Shown piece after piece: positions 27,597 to 37,942 of a stretch of DNA of 64,000 nucleotides. Below the pieces are notes generated by a model that did not search any database, was not told the origin of the DNA, and worked only from the letters and a program-made list of their open reading frames with translations. Origin of the DNA: Chloropicon primus (Eukaryota; Chlorophyta; Chloropicophyceae; Chloropicales; Chloropicaceae); assembly GCA_023205875.1 (NCBI GenBank), contig CP060772.1, forward strand, positions 186,001-250,000, read 5' to 3'. How positions within the stretch are numbered: position 1 is the first letter of the stretch; each line of letters begins with the position of its first letter. The position numbers and the translations under genes are program-made.

Positions 27597-29189
27597 TTAG
27601 AGTTCGTCGTGAATCTCATCACCCATCTTCTCCATGTATGCCTTGATCTTCTCGATCTTTGCCTCTATGGCCTCAATACCGTACACGGACGTCAGCTCCT
27701 CCTTAACCAAGTCCGTCTTTGGGTTGGCCAGCTTGCACTCGATGATCACAAAGTTGCTGAACTCCTTCATCTCGTCGAGCTTGTTGATCTGGGCGTTAAG
27801 ACTGTAAGCAGACTTTGGCTGCATCTGGAAGTATGGGAACACGATATCCTCTCCCTTTTTCACGAAGTACGTCTGGATCTTCTTGGCGATTCTGAAAGCC
27901 TTTGCCTTCTCCTTGTCCGTGGCGCCGTACACGATCTTGATGAACACAGAAGTTGGGCTGGCGTCCTTCAACAGGTGCAGAGAGTAGACGGCCGAACCCG
28001 TCAAACGCTTCTCATCGATGATGCCAGGTGCAGGTGGCAGAGTGTGGTCATTAAGGAAAGTGATGATCTCTTCGGCGGTCCTCAGATCCCTTGGGATCAG
28101 CGTGGCCGTTTTATCGACGATCCTCCAGTACACCATGTCTCCGTGCTGGACTTGAACGTCGTTGCCGTTGACGTCCTTGGTCTCCAAGATCGCAGCGTGC
28201 TCCAAGTTGTGGGTGTGGTACATGTAGTACTCCATGAACTGGAACTGGATGAAGTCGTACAAGTTGTTCATCCTCTCGGAACCGCCGGAGAAGACGACTC
28301 TGTTTCCGACCCTCTTGTACTCGTTCTCCTTTGGGAAGTTGAAAATATGGTAGTCAGCGGTCAGCTTGTCGGTCATAATGTTGTCCAAGCCCTCCTGAGT
28401 GATGCCACCAGTTGTGTTGAACTTTTCCATGGCCTCATCATGCTCAAGAATCCTGGAGCTCCTTGGTTCGGTCAACCAATCCAAGTCCTCGATCAGCTCC
28501 ACCGCTGACCCTCTGAGCGGAAGCCTCAACTGGTTCTCCCACTTTCCACCCGCAAAGAAGTAGATGCTGGCCTGGATGCCTGTTGGGTAGATGTTGTGCT
28601 CCATAAACTTGTCGTACAATGCCTTGAGCTCTGGCGTAGCATGCTTCTTGTTCACCATATTGATCTCGACGCGCCTGAAAGTCATCTGCTTTCCCGTTTC
28701 CTTCTCAAACAACTTGGCTGTCTTGGACCAGAACCGCTTCACGTCAAACCTCTGGTAATCGCTGTCAGTGTGGTAAAAGAAGATCCCAAGAGGGATCCCA
28801 GTCTTCCCAGTGTCCTCGATGTAACCGTCGACCTCCTCTGCTTGGATCTCAGGAACGTAAATATCCTTCCAAGGTCTTTGCTTCCAGTCGGGCATCTTCT
28901 CGGTAAAAACTTGCATTGGAATTTTGTTGGTGTCGTACTGGAAGTAAAGGTCCTCTCCAGCAAGAAGTCCTCCGGCTCCTACAACCGTCTCCCCTTCAAC
29001 TTCTCCATCATCAAGGAAGATGAAACCGATGAAACCGATGACCAAGACGAGCAAGAACAACATGGCTTTCACACAAGTGTTCATCCCTTTCTTCTTCTCC
29101 ATCTTGTTGTTTCCTTTTCCTCCTGCTGCATCTTTGGATCCTTCTTCAGGTTTCCCTTTTCCTCCGGCTGCCCTTTTCTGCAATGCCAT
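27597..29189 (-). CDS. Type II ER membrane protein ending in HDEL
   Basis: Start ATG 29189 gives 530 aa; the longer frame begins at a non-ATG codon. A Lys/Gly-rich cytosolic tail of about 35 residues precedes one transmembrane helix (AMLFLLVLVIGFIGFIFL, about 43-60). The remainder would be lumenal, and the last four residues are HDEL, the ER retrieval signal. The first lumenal half (IPLGIFFYHTDSDYQRFD to LIEDLDWL) has the strand-helix order of a thioredoxin fold but no CxxC, so it would be redox-inactive. The second half (KTATLIPRDLRTAEEII and VFPYFQMQPKS) is unfamiliar. A membrane anchor together with HDEL is unusual because HDEL normally retains soluble proteins. The function is unknown. 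Confidence 0.8.
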   Translation of the reverse strand: MALQKRAAGGKGKPEEGSKDAAGGKGNNKMEKKKGMNTCVKAMLFLLVLVIGFIGFIFLDDGEVEGETVVGAGGLLAGEDLYFQYDTNKIPMQVFTEKMPDWKQRPWKDIYVPEIQAEEVDGYIEDTGKTGIPLGIFFYHTDSDYQRFDVKRFWSKTAKLFEKETGKQMTFRRVEINMVNKKHATPELKALYDKFMEHNIYPTGIQASIYFFAGGKWENQLRLPLRGSAVELIEDLDWLTEPRSSRILEHDEAMEKFNTTGGITQEGLDNIMTDKLTADYHIFNFPKENEYKRVGNRVVFSGGSERMNNLYDFIQFQFMEYYMYHTHNLEHAAILETKDVNGNDVQVQHGDMVYWRIVDKTATLIPRDLRTAEEIITFLNDHTLPPAPGIIDEKRLTGSAVYSLHLLKDASPTSVFIKIVYGATDKEKAKAFRIAKKIQTYFVKKGEDIVFPYFQMQPKSAYSLNAQINKLDEMKEFSNFVIIECKLANPKTDLVKEELTSVYGIEAIEAKIEKIKAYMEKMGDEIHDEL

Positions 29190-29332
29190 CCTTCTCGGAG
29201 TCTCTGGAACGATTCTTTCTCTTAAAGATTGAACCAATCAATCAATCAATCAATCAACCAATCAACCAATCAACCAATCAACCAACCAATCAAGGAAAGG
29301 AAAAGATCTCTCTCTCTCTCTCCCTCTCTCTC

Positions 29333-29373
<41 letters not shown>

Positions 29374-30958
29374 GTGTGCGTGTTCAATGAAGCTGATGAA
29401 GCAAGGCAATGCAATGCTTGAGTTGTGGAGCCAAACGACTGATACAAATCAAATGGTTTGAGAGGACAGCTACTCCGTGTCTTTGACTAGGCGGTTGGTG
29501 ATGGATCAAAAAGGGAGAGGATGGTTGTAGTGAACTTTTCAAGAGACAGAGATAATGTGTTCTAATCTCTGGCCCCCCGGAGTTCTCTCTAATCCTCTCA
29601 CTCCCCTCTCTCTTGGCTGCTGCTGCTGCTGGCTGCTGTCTCTGGCGTCAAAGGCCACTGGAGTTCCTCCTTCCCTCGTTGCTTTGTCCCTCCTCAACCC
29701 TATTTTCACGATTTCATCGAGAGGCATTACACATGGAAGCCGTGGGACCACAAAAAAAGGTGGTCCCAAGAAGGGAAAACTACTTCGAAACCGTCTTCAA
29801 GAGGAACGTTCTCGTGGAACGCCGTACGATGAAAATGTCCTGGGGATAGAAGCGTTCTTCAGAAGGAGTTACTTTATGTGGAGACGCGTTCGATGGAATC
29901 GACGGGAGACGTTCTTTGTAGAACAAGTGACGTCGTTGGATGAACGCTCAACGCGAAGAGAGAACCACCTCATCAGGAGGTGGTTGCCCTCCGTCATTCG
30001 TCCGTAAAAAACAAACCCTACTCTCGAGAGGACGGGAATAAGCCTAAGGCTTTGTCTTGCGGTTTCCTTAAAGTAAAGCAATTCCTTCCCTCCCTCCTTC
30101 CTTCCTTCCTTCCTTCTCTCTTCGCGAACCCTCTTCATTCTCCTCCTCTCTCTCTCTTCTCTCTTCCTTCTCTCTCTCTCTCTCTCAGACCTTTTCCTTT
30201 TGTCTTTTGTCTCTTGGAGTTGCTCATTTGCTCATCAGCTTTGTCTTCCGTCTCTCGATGAGAGAGAGAGGAAGAGAGGAAGGAAGAGAGGAAGGAAGGA
30301 ACCAGTCCATTCGCTCCGCTTCGCACCTGAACTCCTCCTCCTCCCCCCCTCTCCCTCTCCTCCTCCTCCAAGGCTTCTCGTTCTCCTTCACTATAAAGTC
30401 AATCGCGTCAAGCGAGGGCTCGATAGAAAGCCAAGACGATGAAGCTTCCATCTAAATCGCTTCCCGCTCCCTCACTTCCGTCCTTCACCGCCTGCCGCGC
30501 GCACAAAGGTTCTCTCCTCCTCTCCTCCTGGTGGTACACTGCTTTCCCGACCCCCTCCGGAGAAAAGGGGAAAAAGCCAGCAAGGACGAGGCGGCGAGGG
30601 CCAGAGCCACGGCAGGTGAGTTCGAGTCGAGATTGAGGAGGTAGGACGCGCAAGAGGTGGGGTGATGCTTAGATCATTGGAAGATTCTGGTCGCGCTCTT
30701 TCGATACGTACCTTTTTCGGAAGGAATGGCGTCATGTGGAGGACGCGGCGGACGAAAACGTCCCACTGAGAGTGACTGACGACCTTGTTTGATGGACACA
30801 ATACTCGCTCACTCAGGTGGAGTTCGCAGCGGAGGGGGGGGCGAGCAACCGGAGGAGAATCTGACGTAACATCCGGCTCGTTCTGTAACGCACGGGATTC
30901 ACGTTCTTTTTTTTTTTGTGTGCGTGTCGCAAGTTGTCGGAAACTGGCTCCCTAAACC
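29190..30958. promoter_or_regulatory. Divergent intergenic region with simple repeats and promoter element
   Basis: No gene is supported over 1.77 kb. It contains CAAT/CAAC tetranucleotide repeats (29233-29293), TC runs (29305-29375, 30140-30185), TTCC repeats (30085-30115), a copy of the dispersed repeat (30377-30478) and GTTACG motifs near 30853 and 30886. At 30699-30722 is a promoter element (TTTCGA, 12 bases with TACCTTTT, then TCGGAA), 237 bp before the cytidine deaminase frame. GAACGTTCT-like motifs near 29808 and 29912 may serve the HDEL gene. Confidence 0.55.
30377..30478 (+). repeat. 102-bp dispersed repeat, copy B (intergenic)
   Basis: Gap-free match to 13297-13398 with about ten differences, same landmarks (CTATAAAG, CGAGGGCTCGAT, GACGATGAAGC). 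Both copies allow a short similar peptide beginning MKL.SK.LPAPSL, but this is probably incidental. Confidence 0.8.
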
Positions 30959-32176
30959 ATGACCCTGGAGGCTGGCCTGGCGAGGGCGATTCATTCGGAG
31001 GTGAGGGCGCCTCGCGTGCGTTACGACCTGAGCCACGCATGCCGTAACGGCAGAGCCTCGCGGTCATCCACGGCCTGCGATGCATCGGGCAGCAGGTGGT
31101 CTGAGGCTCCTGAGAACAAGTCTGCTGGTGACTCGAAGGGTGGCTCGAAGTGGAGACTCGTGAGCAAGACTCAGGGGAAGAAGGCCTCACTGTCCTTCGG
31201 TGGCGAGGGGTCGTCCTTCTTCACGTTTAGGGCGACGCACGAGCTGAGCAGCAGCGGGAGTGCGATGGACGAGGACAGCGTTCGAAAAATATTGGACACG
31301 AGGAAGGAGAGCTTCGTGCTCTGCCCGGAGGAGGTGGAGGTGTTGATGGCCAAGGGTGGCTTTGAGACCAAGGAGGATCTCCTGTTGGAGCTCGTGAAGA
31401 ACACGGCTCACCTCTCTCTTCCTCCCATTAGCAACTTTCACGTGAGCTGCGCGGCCCTGGGCTCGAGCGGACGCGTCTACATTGGCGTGAACATAGAGTT
31501 CCGCGAGCTCCCGCTGCCTTCCGCGCTCCACGCCGAGCAATTCCTCGTGATGAACGCCTTTCAGCACCAGGAGGAGGCCCTCGAGATCCTGTACATCTCT
31601 CACGTGCCGTGCGGCCACTGCAGGCAGTTCATGTGCGAGCTCCACAGGTCCGAGCACATGACGATCCTGATCAACGGGATAGAGGGGGAGAGGTTCACGC
31701 TGCCCCAGCTCCTGCCTCTCAGGTTCACGCCGAGGGATCTCATCGGTGACGAGGCCAGGTTCTTGTTCCAGCCCAGGGACAACGAGCTGCGTTTGCCGAA
31801 AGAGGTGGAGGAGAGCTTGCGGGAGGGCGGCGAAACGCTCGAGGCGGCCATGGCAGAAAGGGCTCTCAAGGAAGCCAACGCTTCGTACGCTCCGTACAGC
31901 AACTGCCCGTCTGGGCTGTGCCTTTCCGATGCCAGCGGCAACCTCTACGGCGGCTGCTTGGTCGAGAGTGCGGCTTACAACCCAACGGTGAGTCCGTTGC
32001 ACTCTGCTTTGGTCAACGGTTTGGTGAACGGCCTAGGAGGCTGGGAGGCGATAACTCAAGTAACCTTGGTGGAGGCGAAGGATGCCGCCGTGAAGCACGA
32101 GCACGTCATCCGAGAGTGCCTGAAATTTATTTGCCCCGGTGCAAAGTATACTGTCCTTCCCGCGGAAGGAAAGTAG
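30959..32176 (+). CDS. Cytidine deaminase (homodimeric, two-domain type)
   Basis: Single-exon gene. ATG 30959 gives 405 aa with a 102-residue Ser/Arg/Ala-rich extension that could be a transit peptide. ATG 31265 (MDEDSV) gives 303 aa, the usual length of E. coli and plant CDA. The catalytic domain has the zinc motifs HAEQ (His and proton-shuttling Glu) and PCGHC. The second domain (SYAPYSNCPSGLCL onward, with SAAYNP) is the catalytically dead repeat of this subfamily. The enzyme deaminates cytidine and deoxycytidine to uridine forms in pyrimidine salvage. A promoter element lies 237 bp upstream of the long start. Confidence 0.88.
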   Translation: MTLEAGLARAIHSEVRAPRVRYDLSHACRNGRASRSSTACDASGSRWSEAPENKSAGDSKGGSKWRLVSKTQGKKASLSFGGEGSSFFTFRATHELSSSGSAMDEDSVRKILDTRKESFVLCPEEVEVLMAKGGFETKEDLLLELVKNTAHLSLPPISNFHVSCAALGSSGRVYIGVNIEFRELPLPSALHAEQFLVMNAFQHQEEALEILYISHVPCGHCRQFMCELHRSEHMTILINGIEGERFTLPQLLPLRFTPRDLIGDEARFLFQPRDNELRLPKEVEESLREGGETLEAAMAERALKEANASYAPYSNCPSGLCLSDASGNLYGGCLVESAAYNPTVSPLHSALVNGLVNGLGGWEAITQVTLVEAKDAAVKHEHVIRECLKFICPGAKYTVLPAEGK

Positions 32177-32330
32177 CGCCACCAGAGGCGTCGAAAGGAA
32201 TTAGGGTGAAGGGTACCTATTTACGAATTAATAATATCACAAAGGGAAAGGGAGAAAAAAATCTTTACGCTTCTACATCACAAAGAGTCCCGGTATTGAT
32301 TCGTGCATCGAAAGAGAGTTCCTCAAAGAG

Positions 32331-32989
32331 CTACTTGTCGACGGACTTTTGCTGCTCCTTGGCTTGGTGGTGGCTCGCGACCCTGTAGAGCTGGTAAAAC
32401 GCAGTCAAGCCCATGACAAAGTTCACGGTCATCAAATTGTAGTTTACCTGCAGAGAGAGAGAGAGAGAGCGAGAGGTCAGCGCATTCTTGGCCGAGAGGA
32501 ACAACCAAATGCGGCAGCTCGCGACGGACGACTTACAGGCTTGATTTGAGTGGAGAACCTTGCCCAGATCATGCCGGTGAGACCCACGGCTGCCGAGGCG
32601 GGGGAGGAAACCAAAGAAAGACAGGAAAAGAACGAATGATCTCGTCTTGTCAGCTTGATGAGATGGAACAAGGGCCAAGGCAGCCTCGTTGGACGTACCG
32701 CACTGCTGTGGGACGGACACCTTCTCGACAGGACTGCTAAAGTCCGCGATATTCGCGGCCGAGATGCCCCACTTGAAAGTTGGCGCCCAAAAGTGAACTT
32801 TGGACAGGCAAAGGAAAGGTGAAGAACAACCACCAGAGAGACAGAGACAGAGAGAGAGAGAGAGCGTGCAAGTGTGTGCGTGTGTCAGGGGAATGGCGAG
32901 GGAAAGATCCCACGAGCAACAAACTCACTGGTCTTCGGTCCCGCCGGGTGGTTCCAAAACTGCTTGACCTGGTTCGCCACGGAGGCCAT
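32331..32989 (-). CDS. Mitochondrial pyruvate carrier subunit (MPC2-like)
   Basis: Four exons, 32929-32989, 32699-32797, 32537-32589 and 32331-32447, separated by GT-AG introns of 131, 109 and 89 nt, give 109 aa in one frame. Signature pieces are QVKQFWNHPAGPKTIHFWAP, FKWGISAANIADFSSP, VGLTGMIWARFSTQIKPVNY and LMTVNFVMGLTAFYQLYR, all collinear with MPC2. MPC1/MPC2 heterodimers import pyruvate across the inner mitochondrial membrane. This is the most intron-rich gene of the window relative to its length. Upstream lies a tandemly duplicated promoter module (33194-33495). Confidence 0.9.
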
Positions 32990-33193
32990 GACGATAAGCG
33001 GTGGTGGTGCCTGAAGCTCGTCTCGATGAAAGAACAAAGAAAGGATCGATGCGAAGCCAAGGGGATCGACGCAACTCCGATTCGTCCTCCTCGTCCTCCC
33101 TCCTCCTCTTGCGTTGGTGATGGAATGAAACATGAGCAAACAAGGAAGAAGAACGTGTGTCGTCGGATGAGTCTCTCTATCCAATCATCTTCG

Positions 33194-33495
33194 CCATTCG
33201 CTTCGTTCCAGAGGTCGATGGAAAGAGAATTTCGTAATGCTTCCACCTCCATGGGTCCTCGCCGCCCTCGACGCCGTCCTCGTGCCGAAATTCGGTCCAG
33301 AACTCACCTGACTCGTGCGAAAGAAAACAGAACGAGGGCACGTGCCTTTCAGTGCTTCAAAATCTTCACCAGCACGCCATTCGCTTCGTTCCAGAGGTCG
33401 ATGGAAAGAGAATTTCGTAACGCTTCCATTGATCTGGGTCCTGGACGCACTCGATGCCGTCCTCGTGACGAAATTCGGTCCAGAACTCACCTGAC
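33194..33495. repeat. Tandem duplication, period 183 bp, in the MPC promoter
   Basis: Copies at 33194-33312 and 33377-33495 are about 85-90% identical. Each includes the promoter element CTTCGT, 12 bases with AGAGGTC, then TGGAAA (33201-33224 and 33384-33407), followed by TTTCGTAAYGC and an end reading TTCGGTCCAGAACTCACCT. The elements lie 212 and 395 bp upstream of the MPC start codon. Confidence 0.9.
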
Positions 33496-33610
33496 TTTTT
33501 AGAGGTCGACGAAACCTCTTTTGTTGTGATTATTGATATTTTTTGGGAGGAAATCACCCTTCTTTCGTTTACACCAAAACACACACACACGGATGAATGA
33601 GACTTTTCTT

Positions 33611-33960
33611 CTTCCCCTTGTGACTGTCTCCTCCCTCAGCATTGTGTGCAGCAGCATTGTGGACGCTTTCTTTCTTTGGAGCCTCCTCCTCCTGCTCCTC
33701 CTGCTCCTCCTGCTCCTCCTCCACCACCGGGAAGCAGTGTGAAAGACAAGGAAGACTCTCTCCACGAGCCCTTCCCCTTAGACTCGGAGTTCTGTCTTCC
33801 CCTTGTAGCCGTCTCCTCCCTCAGCACTGTGTGCAGCAGCATTGTGAACGCTTTCTTTCTTTGGAGCCTCCTCCTCCTGCTCCTCCTGCTCCTCCTCCAC
33901 CACTGGGAAGCAGCGTGAAAGACAAGGAAGACTCTCTCCACGAGCCCTTCCCGTTCCTGT
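33611..33960. repeat. Tandem duplication (176-185 bp period) upstream of kinesin-9
   Basis: CTTCCCCTTGT begins copies at 33611 and 33796. Both share a GTGTGCAGCAGCATTGT stretch, a CTCCTG repeat block and a GAAGACTCTCTCCACGAGC end. The offset falls from 185 to 176 bp through loss of repeat units in the CTCCTG block. The 24-bp promoter element is not obvious here, so the shared feature with other promoters is the period. Confidence 0.85.
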
Positions 33961-34455
33961 CCGGGAGTGGGAGCAATGCAGCGGAAGCTTTCTTTGGTAT
34001 CACCGGGGCGGGGGTGGGCTTCCAGGGAAAGCGAAGTCCGCGACCTGCAGTCCTCGGGTTCGAGGAGATCCTTGATCGGGAACGCTTGACGACATGATGA
34101 TGATGATGATGATCGTCGTTTCCTGCTGTGGTGTGCTGTGGAACGTCACTGGCGGAACATTCATTTCAAGACGTCCGCTAAGAGACTGCATGTTTCGGTC
34201 GTTCTTATAGATTACGCTTGTTGTGGGTGGTGTGTTGTGTTGTGTTGTCGAACGTCTATGAAAGAATTTGTGAAATGCGCTGACCGAAAGGCTGCTGAGG
34301 GGGGGAGCAAGAGGGCCAAAGGACCTTTCCATTCTCCTGAGAAGAGGGGAGAGAGAGGAAAGAGAGAAGAGAGCAGAGAGAGGAGGAGTGGAGGAAAAGG
34401 GGATTGAGGTGGATTGATCATCATCATACCTTGATCGGATTCTTTGATCACAAAA
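33961..34455. other. Intergenic, kinesin-9 5' flank
   Basis: No gene is seen. It contains a GAT run (34094-34113), TGTGTTG repeats near 34230 and a purine-rich GAGAGGA stretch (34340-34400). Confidence 0.7.
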
Positions 34456-37005
34456 ATGGTGAGAAGTGCCGTCCACGTTTACCTCAGGACGAGGCCGACG
34501 AGCGCAGGAAGTTCCTCCCTCTCTGTGCAGCAAGATGGGAAGACCATCAAGATGCTTTTGCCGAAAAATGCGGAAGCGGGACTGATCAACAACCAGCTTG
34601 AGCACTTGCTGTTCAAGTACGACGGAATTCTTCCCAAGGCCAGCCAGGAGACCGTCTACAGCACTTGTGCACAAGACGTGGTTGACCATGTATTGCGAGG
34701 ATATAATGGGACCATCTTTGCGTATGGACAGACTGGAGCTGGGAAGACTTACACGATGAGCGGAGACACGCAGTCGTACCAGCAGAGAGGAATCGTTCCG
34801 CGTGCCATCCACCAGATCTTCAAGGAGATTGACATGAGGGTGGACCAAGAGGTTGTGGTGAGGGCGAGTTACTTGGAGATATACAACGAGGTGATGTATG
34901 ACCTGCTGGCGGACCACTTTGACACCTTGGTGCCTTCCACGGGGGCCTCCTCGATGGACGGCTACGGGCAATCGTCCGAGCAGTACGGCATTAACCACCG
35001 TGATGCGATGGGTGGGTCCAAGAAGGGGCACCACAAGGGAACCGCCGTCGGCGACCCGTACAGCGGTCACTTTCTGGGGAGTTCTTACAAGAAGGACACT
35101 CTCCACGTGGTGGACGCTGAGGTGAAGGGATTGGTGAAGAGGGTCGCGAACACAGAGGAGGAGGCCTTGGCCCTGTTCTTCGCTGGAGAATCCATCAGGT
35201 CCACAAGCAAGCACGCCCTGAACTCGAACTCGAGCAGGAGTCATTGCATCTTTACCCTGTACCTGGAGACCAAGCAGGGCTCCGACTCTCTGGGCATGAA
35301 GGGCCTTCAGTCCAAGCTCACTTGCGTTGACTTGGCAGGAAGCGAGCGCACCAAGAAGACCCACGCCTCTGGTCAGACGCTGAAGGAGGCCATGTTCATC
35401 AACAAGTCACTTAGTTTCTTGGAGCAGACGGTCAACGCCTTGTCCAAGGCCTCTCACTCCCGCGGTGCATCGTCTGGAGGTCGAAGGGTGCTGGGGGAGG
35501 ATGGAACCTCGGCCTCTTCCGACCAGGGCAACGCCTTTGTGCCCTTCAGGCAAAGCAAGCTCACGAGCGTTCTCAAGGACGCGTTGGGCGGTAACTGCAA
35601 GACAGTGATGATCGGGAACATCTGGCCGGAGGACAGGCACCTGGAGGAAACCATCTCGACGCTGAGGTTTGCTTCGAGGGTGAGGCAGCTCACCACCAAT
35701 GCCGTGGTCAACGAGAGGAGGGATCCCGAATTCCTGGTCAAGAAGTACGAGCGTCAAGTGGCTAACTTGAAGCAGGAGCTCGCGATGCGGGATGCTTTGA
35801 GCGGCACGAGCAACAGGCTGTCGTCCAGGTACGGGTCGTTCAGCGAAGCGGAGAAGCAGGAGATCAAGAGGATCGCGAGGAAGATGTTAAACGGGGAGAC
35901 CCCGATCGAGGACGTGACGCTGCACTCGTTGAATTACATCCGAGAGCTGTTCATGCAGGTGAAGCAGTGCGCGGATGAGCAGAAGAGCGAGCTCGGAAAC
36001 AAGCACGCCAGCGCGATGCTGGAGCTGGAGACGAAGCTGAAGCAGTTTGGAAGCGATGCTACCAAGGTGGAGGCGGCGAGCAAGGCGGATGAGGGCAAGG
36101 CGGCGTCGGACGAGGCGGCGAGCGCGGCCGTTGGGGAGTCGGACAAGCCCAGTGGGTTTCACGTGGGGAACGCTCCTTCGGATGCCAGGCCAGACCGCGG
36201 GGCGGGGACTCCAGTCGCTTCCATGCAGAACCAAGAGGATTTGGCGGACACGTACCAAGACGTCAGCGCTCCGATGCCGTTGGACCTTTCTCCTGCCCTC
36301 GGCACGAGCATGAGCGGGTCGATAGACAAGTCCACGGCCTTTGACCTTTTCAAGTACGAGGTGGAGGAGGGAAGGAACCTGAGCATGATCCTCAAGGAGA
36401 GGAAAAAGAGGCTGACTGACTTGAGGCACAACTTGAGAGACCAGACCATGGAACTGAATTCGGGCAAGGAGGAGATCGATTCGCTGACCCACGCTCTGAA
36501 GAACAGGGAAGGGACCAAGTCCGAGGGGGACCAAGACGTGGTGGACGAGGAGCAATACAAGTACATGCAGAGCCTAAAGACCGCGAAGAGAAACTACAGG
36601 GAAGTTTATCAGAAGGTCAGGGACTCGCAGTTGCAAGTGCAAACGTGCTCGAGGGATGTCGTTGCTGCCAAGGTGGACCTCTACAAGCGTTTCAACGACT
36701 GGTACCCAAGGACCATGGCGAATGTGGTGTCCAGGGACGAGCTCTTAGCCAAGATGAACAGCCTTTCTGTGCAAGCGGACGAGGAGAACGAACTTCTCGA
36801 CGCGTCCGAACACTTTGACAAGGTCGAGATGCAGAGAATCATCCTGGAGGACCCAGATTCGCTCGCGTTCCACACCGCCAAGAAGAGCTTGAAGAAGATG
36901 ACGCCTCTCGCCAAGGGCAAGACGCTGAGGGGAGAGAAGGCGAAAGCGACCATGACGAGGAGGATGGAGAGGGACCTGGCTTTGAACTTCGGGCTCAAGC
37001 AATAA
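34456..37005 (+). CDS. Kinesin-9 (KIF9/KLP1-like) motor
   Basis: Single-exon gene of 849 aa from ATG 34456; the longer frame begins with TTG. The motor domain is N-terminal (about 1-430): P-loop GQTGAGKTYTMSG, switch I NSNSSRSHCIF, switch II VDLAGSER, and the kinesin-9 hallmark EAMFINKSLSFLEQTV. The motor contains Gly/Ser/His-rich insertions after the DLLADHFDTL helix and before the VPFRQSKLT strand. The tail has short coiled coils (MLELETKLKQF, VEEGRNLSMILKERKKRL) and a basic C-terminus. Kinesin-9 proteins are axonemal; Chlamydomonas KLP1 works at the central pair. With the dynein gene it implies a motile flagellum at some life stage. Confidence 0.9.
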   Translation: MVRSAVHVYLRTRPTSAGSSSLSVQQDGKTIKMLLPKNAEAGLINNQLEHLLFKYDGILPKASQETVYSTCAQDVVDHVLRGYNGTIFAYGQTGAGKTYTMSGDTQSYQQRGIVPRAIHQIFKEIDMRVDQEVVVRASYLEIYNEVMYDLLADHFDTLVPSTGASSMDGYGQSSEQYGINHRDAMGGSKKGHHKGTAVGDPYSGHFLGSSYKKDTLHVVDAEVKGLVKRVANTEEEALALFFAGESIRSTSKHALNSNSSRSHCIFTLYLETKQGSDSLGMKGLQSKLTCVDLAGSERTKKTHASGQTLKEAMFINKSLSFLEQTVNALSKASHSRGASSGGRRVLGEDGTSASSDQGNAFVPFRQSKLTSVLKDALGGNCKTVMIGNIWPEDRHLEETISTLRFASRVRQLTTNAVVNERRDPEFLVKKYERQVANLKQELAMRDALSGTSNRLSSRYGSFSEAEKQEIKRIARKMLNGETPIEDVTLHSLNYIRELFMQVKQCADEQKSELGNKHASAMLELETKLKQFGSDATKVEAASKADEGKAASDEAASAAVGESDKPSGFHVGNAPSDARPDRGAGTPVASMQNQEDLADTYQDVSAPMPLDLSPALGTSMSGSIDKSTAFDLFKYEVEEGRNLSMILKERKKRLTDLRHNLRDQTMELNSGKEEIDSLTHALKNREGTKSEGDQDVVDEEQYKYMQSLKTAKRNYREVYQKVRDSQLQVQTCSRDVVAAKVDLYKRFNDWYPRTMANVVSRDELLAKMNSLSVQADEENELLDASEHFDKVEMQRIILEDPDSLAFHTAKKSLKKMTPLAKGKTLRGEKAKATMTRRMERDLALNFGLKQ

Positions 37006-37174
37006 CATTGAGGGACGGAAGTGAAAAAAAATAAACACAAAACAAGGCCTGGAATGAGAAAATTCTTACACGTTCTTTTTTTGGTTGGTTTGCTTGCGCT
37101 TGCTCAATTTCTTTCTTTTTTCTCTTTCGAAAGTGTGCGTGCGTGTATGTGCGTGCGTATCGAGTTTTGCCGCT

Positions 37175-37942
37175 CTACAACTTTGGGGCTTTTCCCTGCG
37201 TGGCCTCCGCGTAGTAGCCGTTCACGGCCTCCCAGTTGACGACCGACCAGAAGTTCTGGATGTACTCGGGTCTCTTGTTCTGGTACTTGAGGTAGTACGC
37301 TGCGAACGAACAAAATGGGGTGAAGAGCGCACAGGAGGCAAGCCAAGAGAAGAGAGGTGTTTGTGTTAGGAGAGGCACGCCTCCTGGACTTGTGGATTTT
37401 TCCTACTCACCGTGTTCCCAGACGTCCAAGCCCAAGACAGGGATGCACGCTTGATCGACGACGTTCGCCATCAGAGGGTTGTCCTGGTTCGCCGTCGAAG
37501 TGATAGTGAGCTTGCCACCCTCTTCCACGCCGAGCCAGGCCCATCCGGACCCGAACCTCCCCGCAGCCGCGGCGTTGAACTTGGATTTCATCTCGTCCAT
37601 GGACCCGAAGGCGCCATCGATGGCGGCCTTGAGCTCGCTCGAGGGCCCGTTCGTGGACGACGGAGGGGCGAGAACCGTCCAGAAGAAGGAGTGATTCCAG
37701 TGACCACCTCCGTTGTTCCTCACATTCGTCATCTGATCCGCTGGTATCTCACTCGTTCCGATCTTCTGGTTCAGGGTGAGCAAGTCCATGGACCCAAGCT
37801 CAGGACACGCGCCCACAGCCGCGTTCATCTTCGTCACGTAAGTGTTGTGATGCTTCGTGTGGTGGATCGTCATCGTCGTTCCATCGATGTGAGGCTCCAA
37901 TGCCTCATATCCGTAATTCAAGCTCGGCAACTGAAACGTCAT
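37175..37942 (-). CDS. Manganese superoxide dismutase
   Basis: Exons 37411-37942 and 37175-37299 with a 111-nt GT-AG intron in phase 1 give 218 aa. Metal ligands are in place: [20 protein letters not shown] and DVWEHAYYLKY (the last spans the splice junction). GGHWNH together with a Gln in TANQDNPLM points to the Mn rather than Fe subtype. The protein begins almost directly with the SOD fold ([16 protein letters not shown]), leaving no room for a mitochondrial presequence, so the product would be cytosolic unless an upstream exon exists. The promoter region holds a 181-183-bp duplication (38053-38336). Confidence 0.92.
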
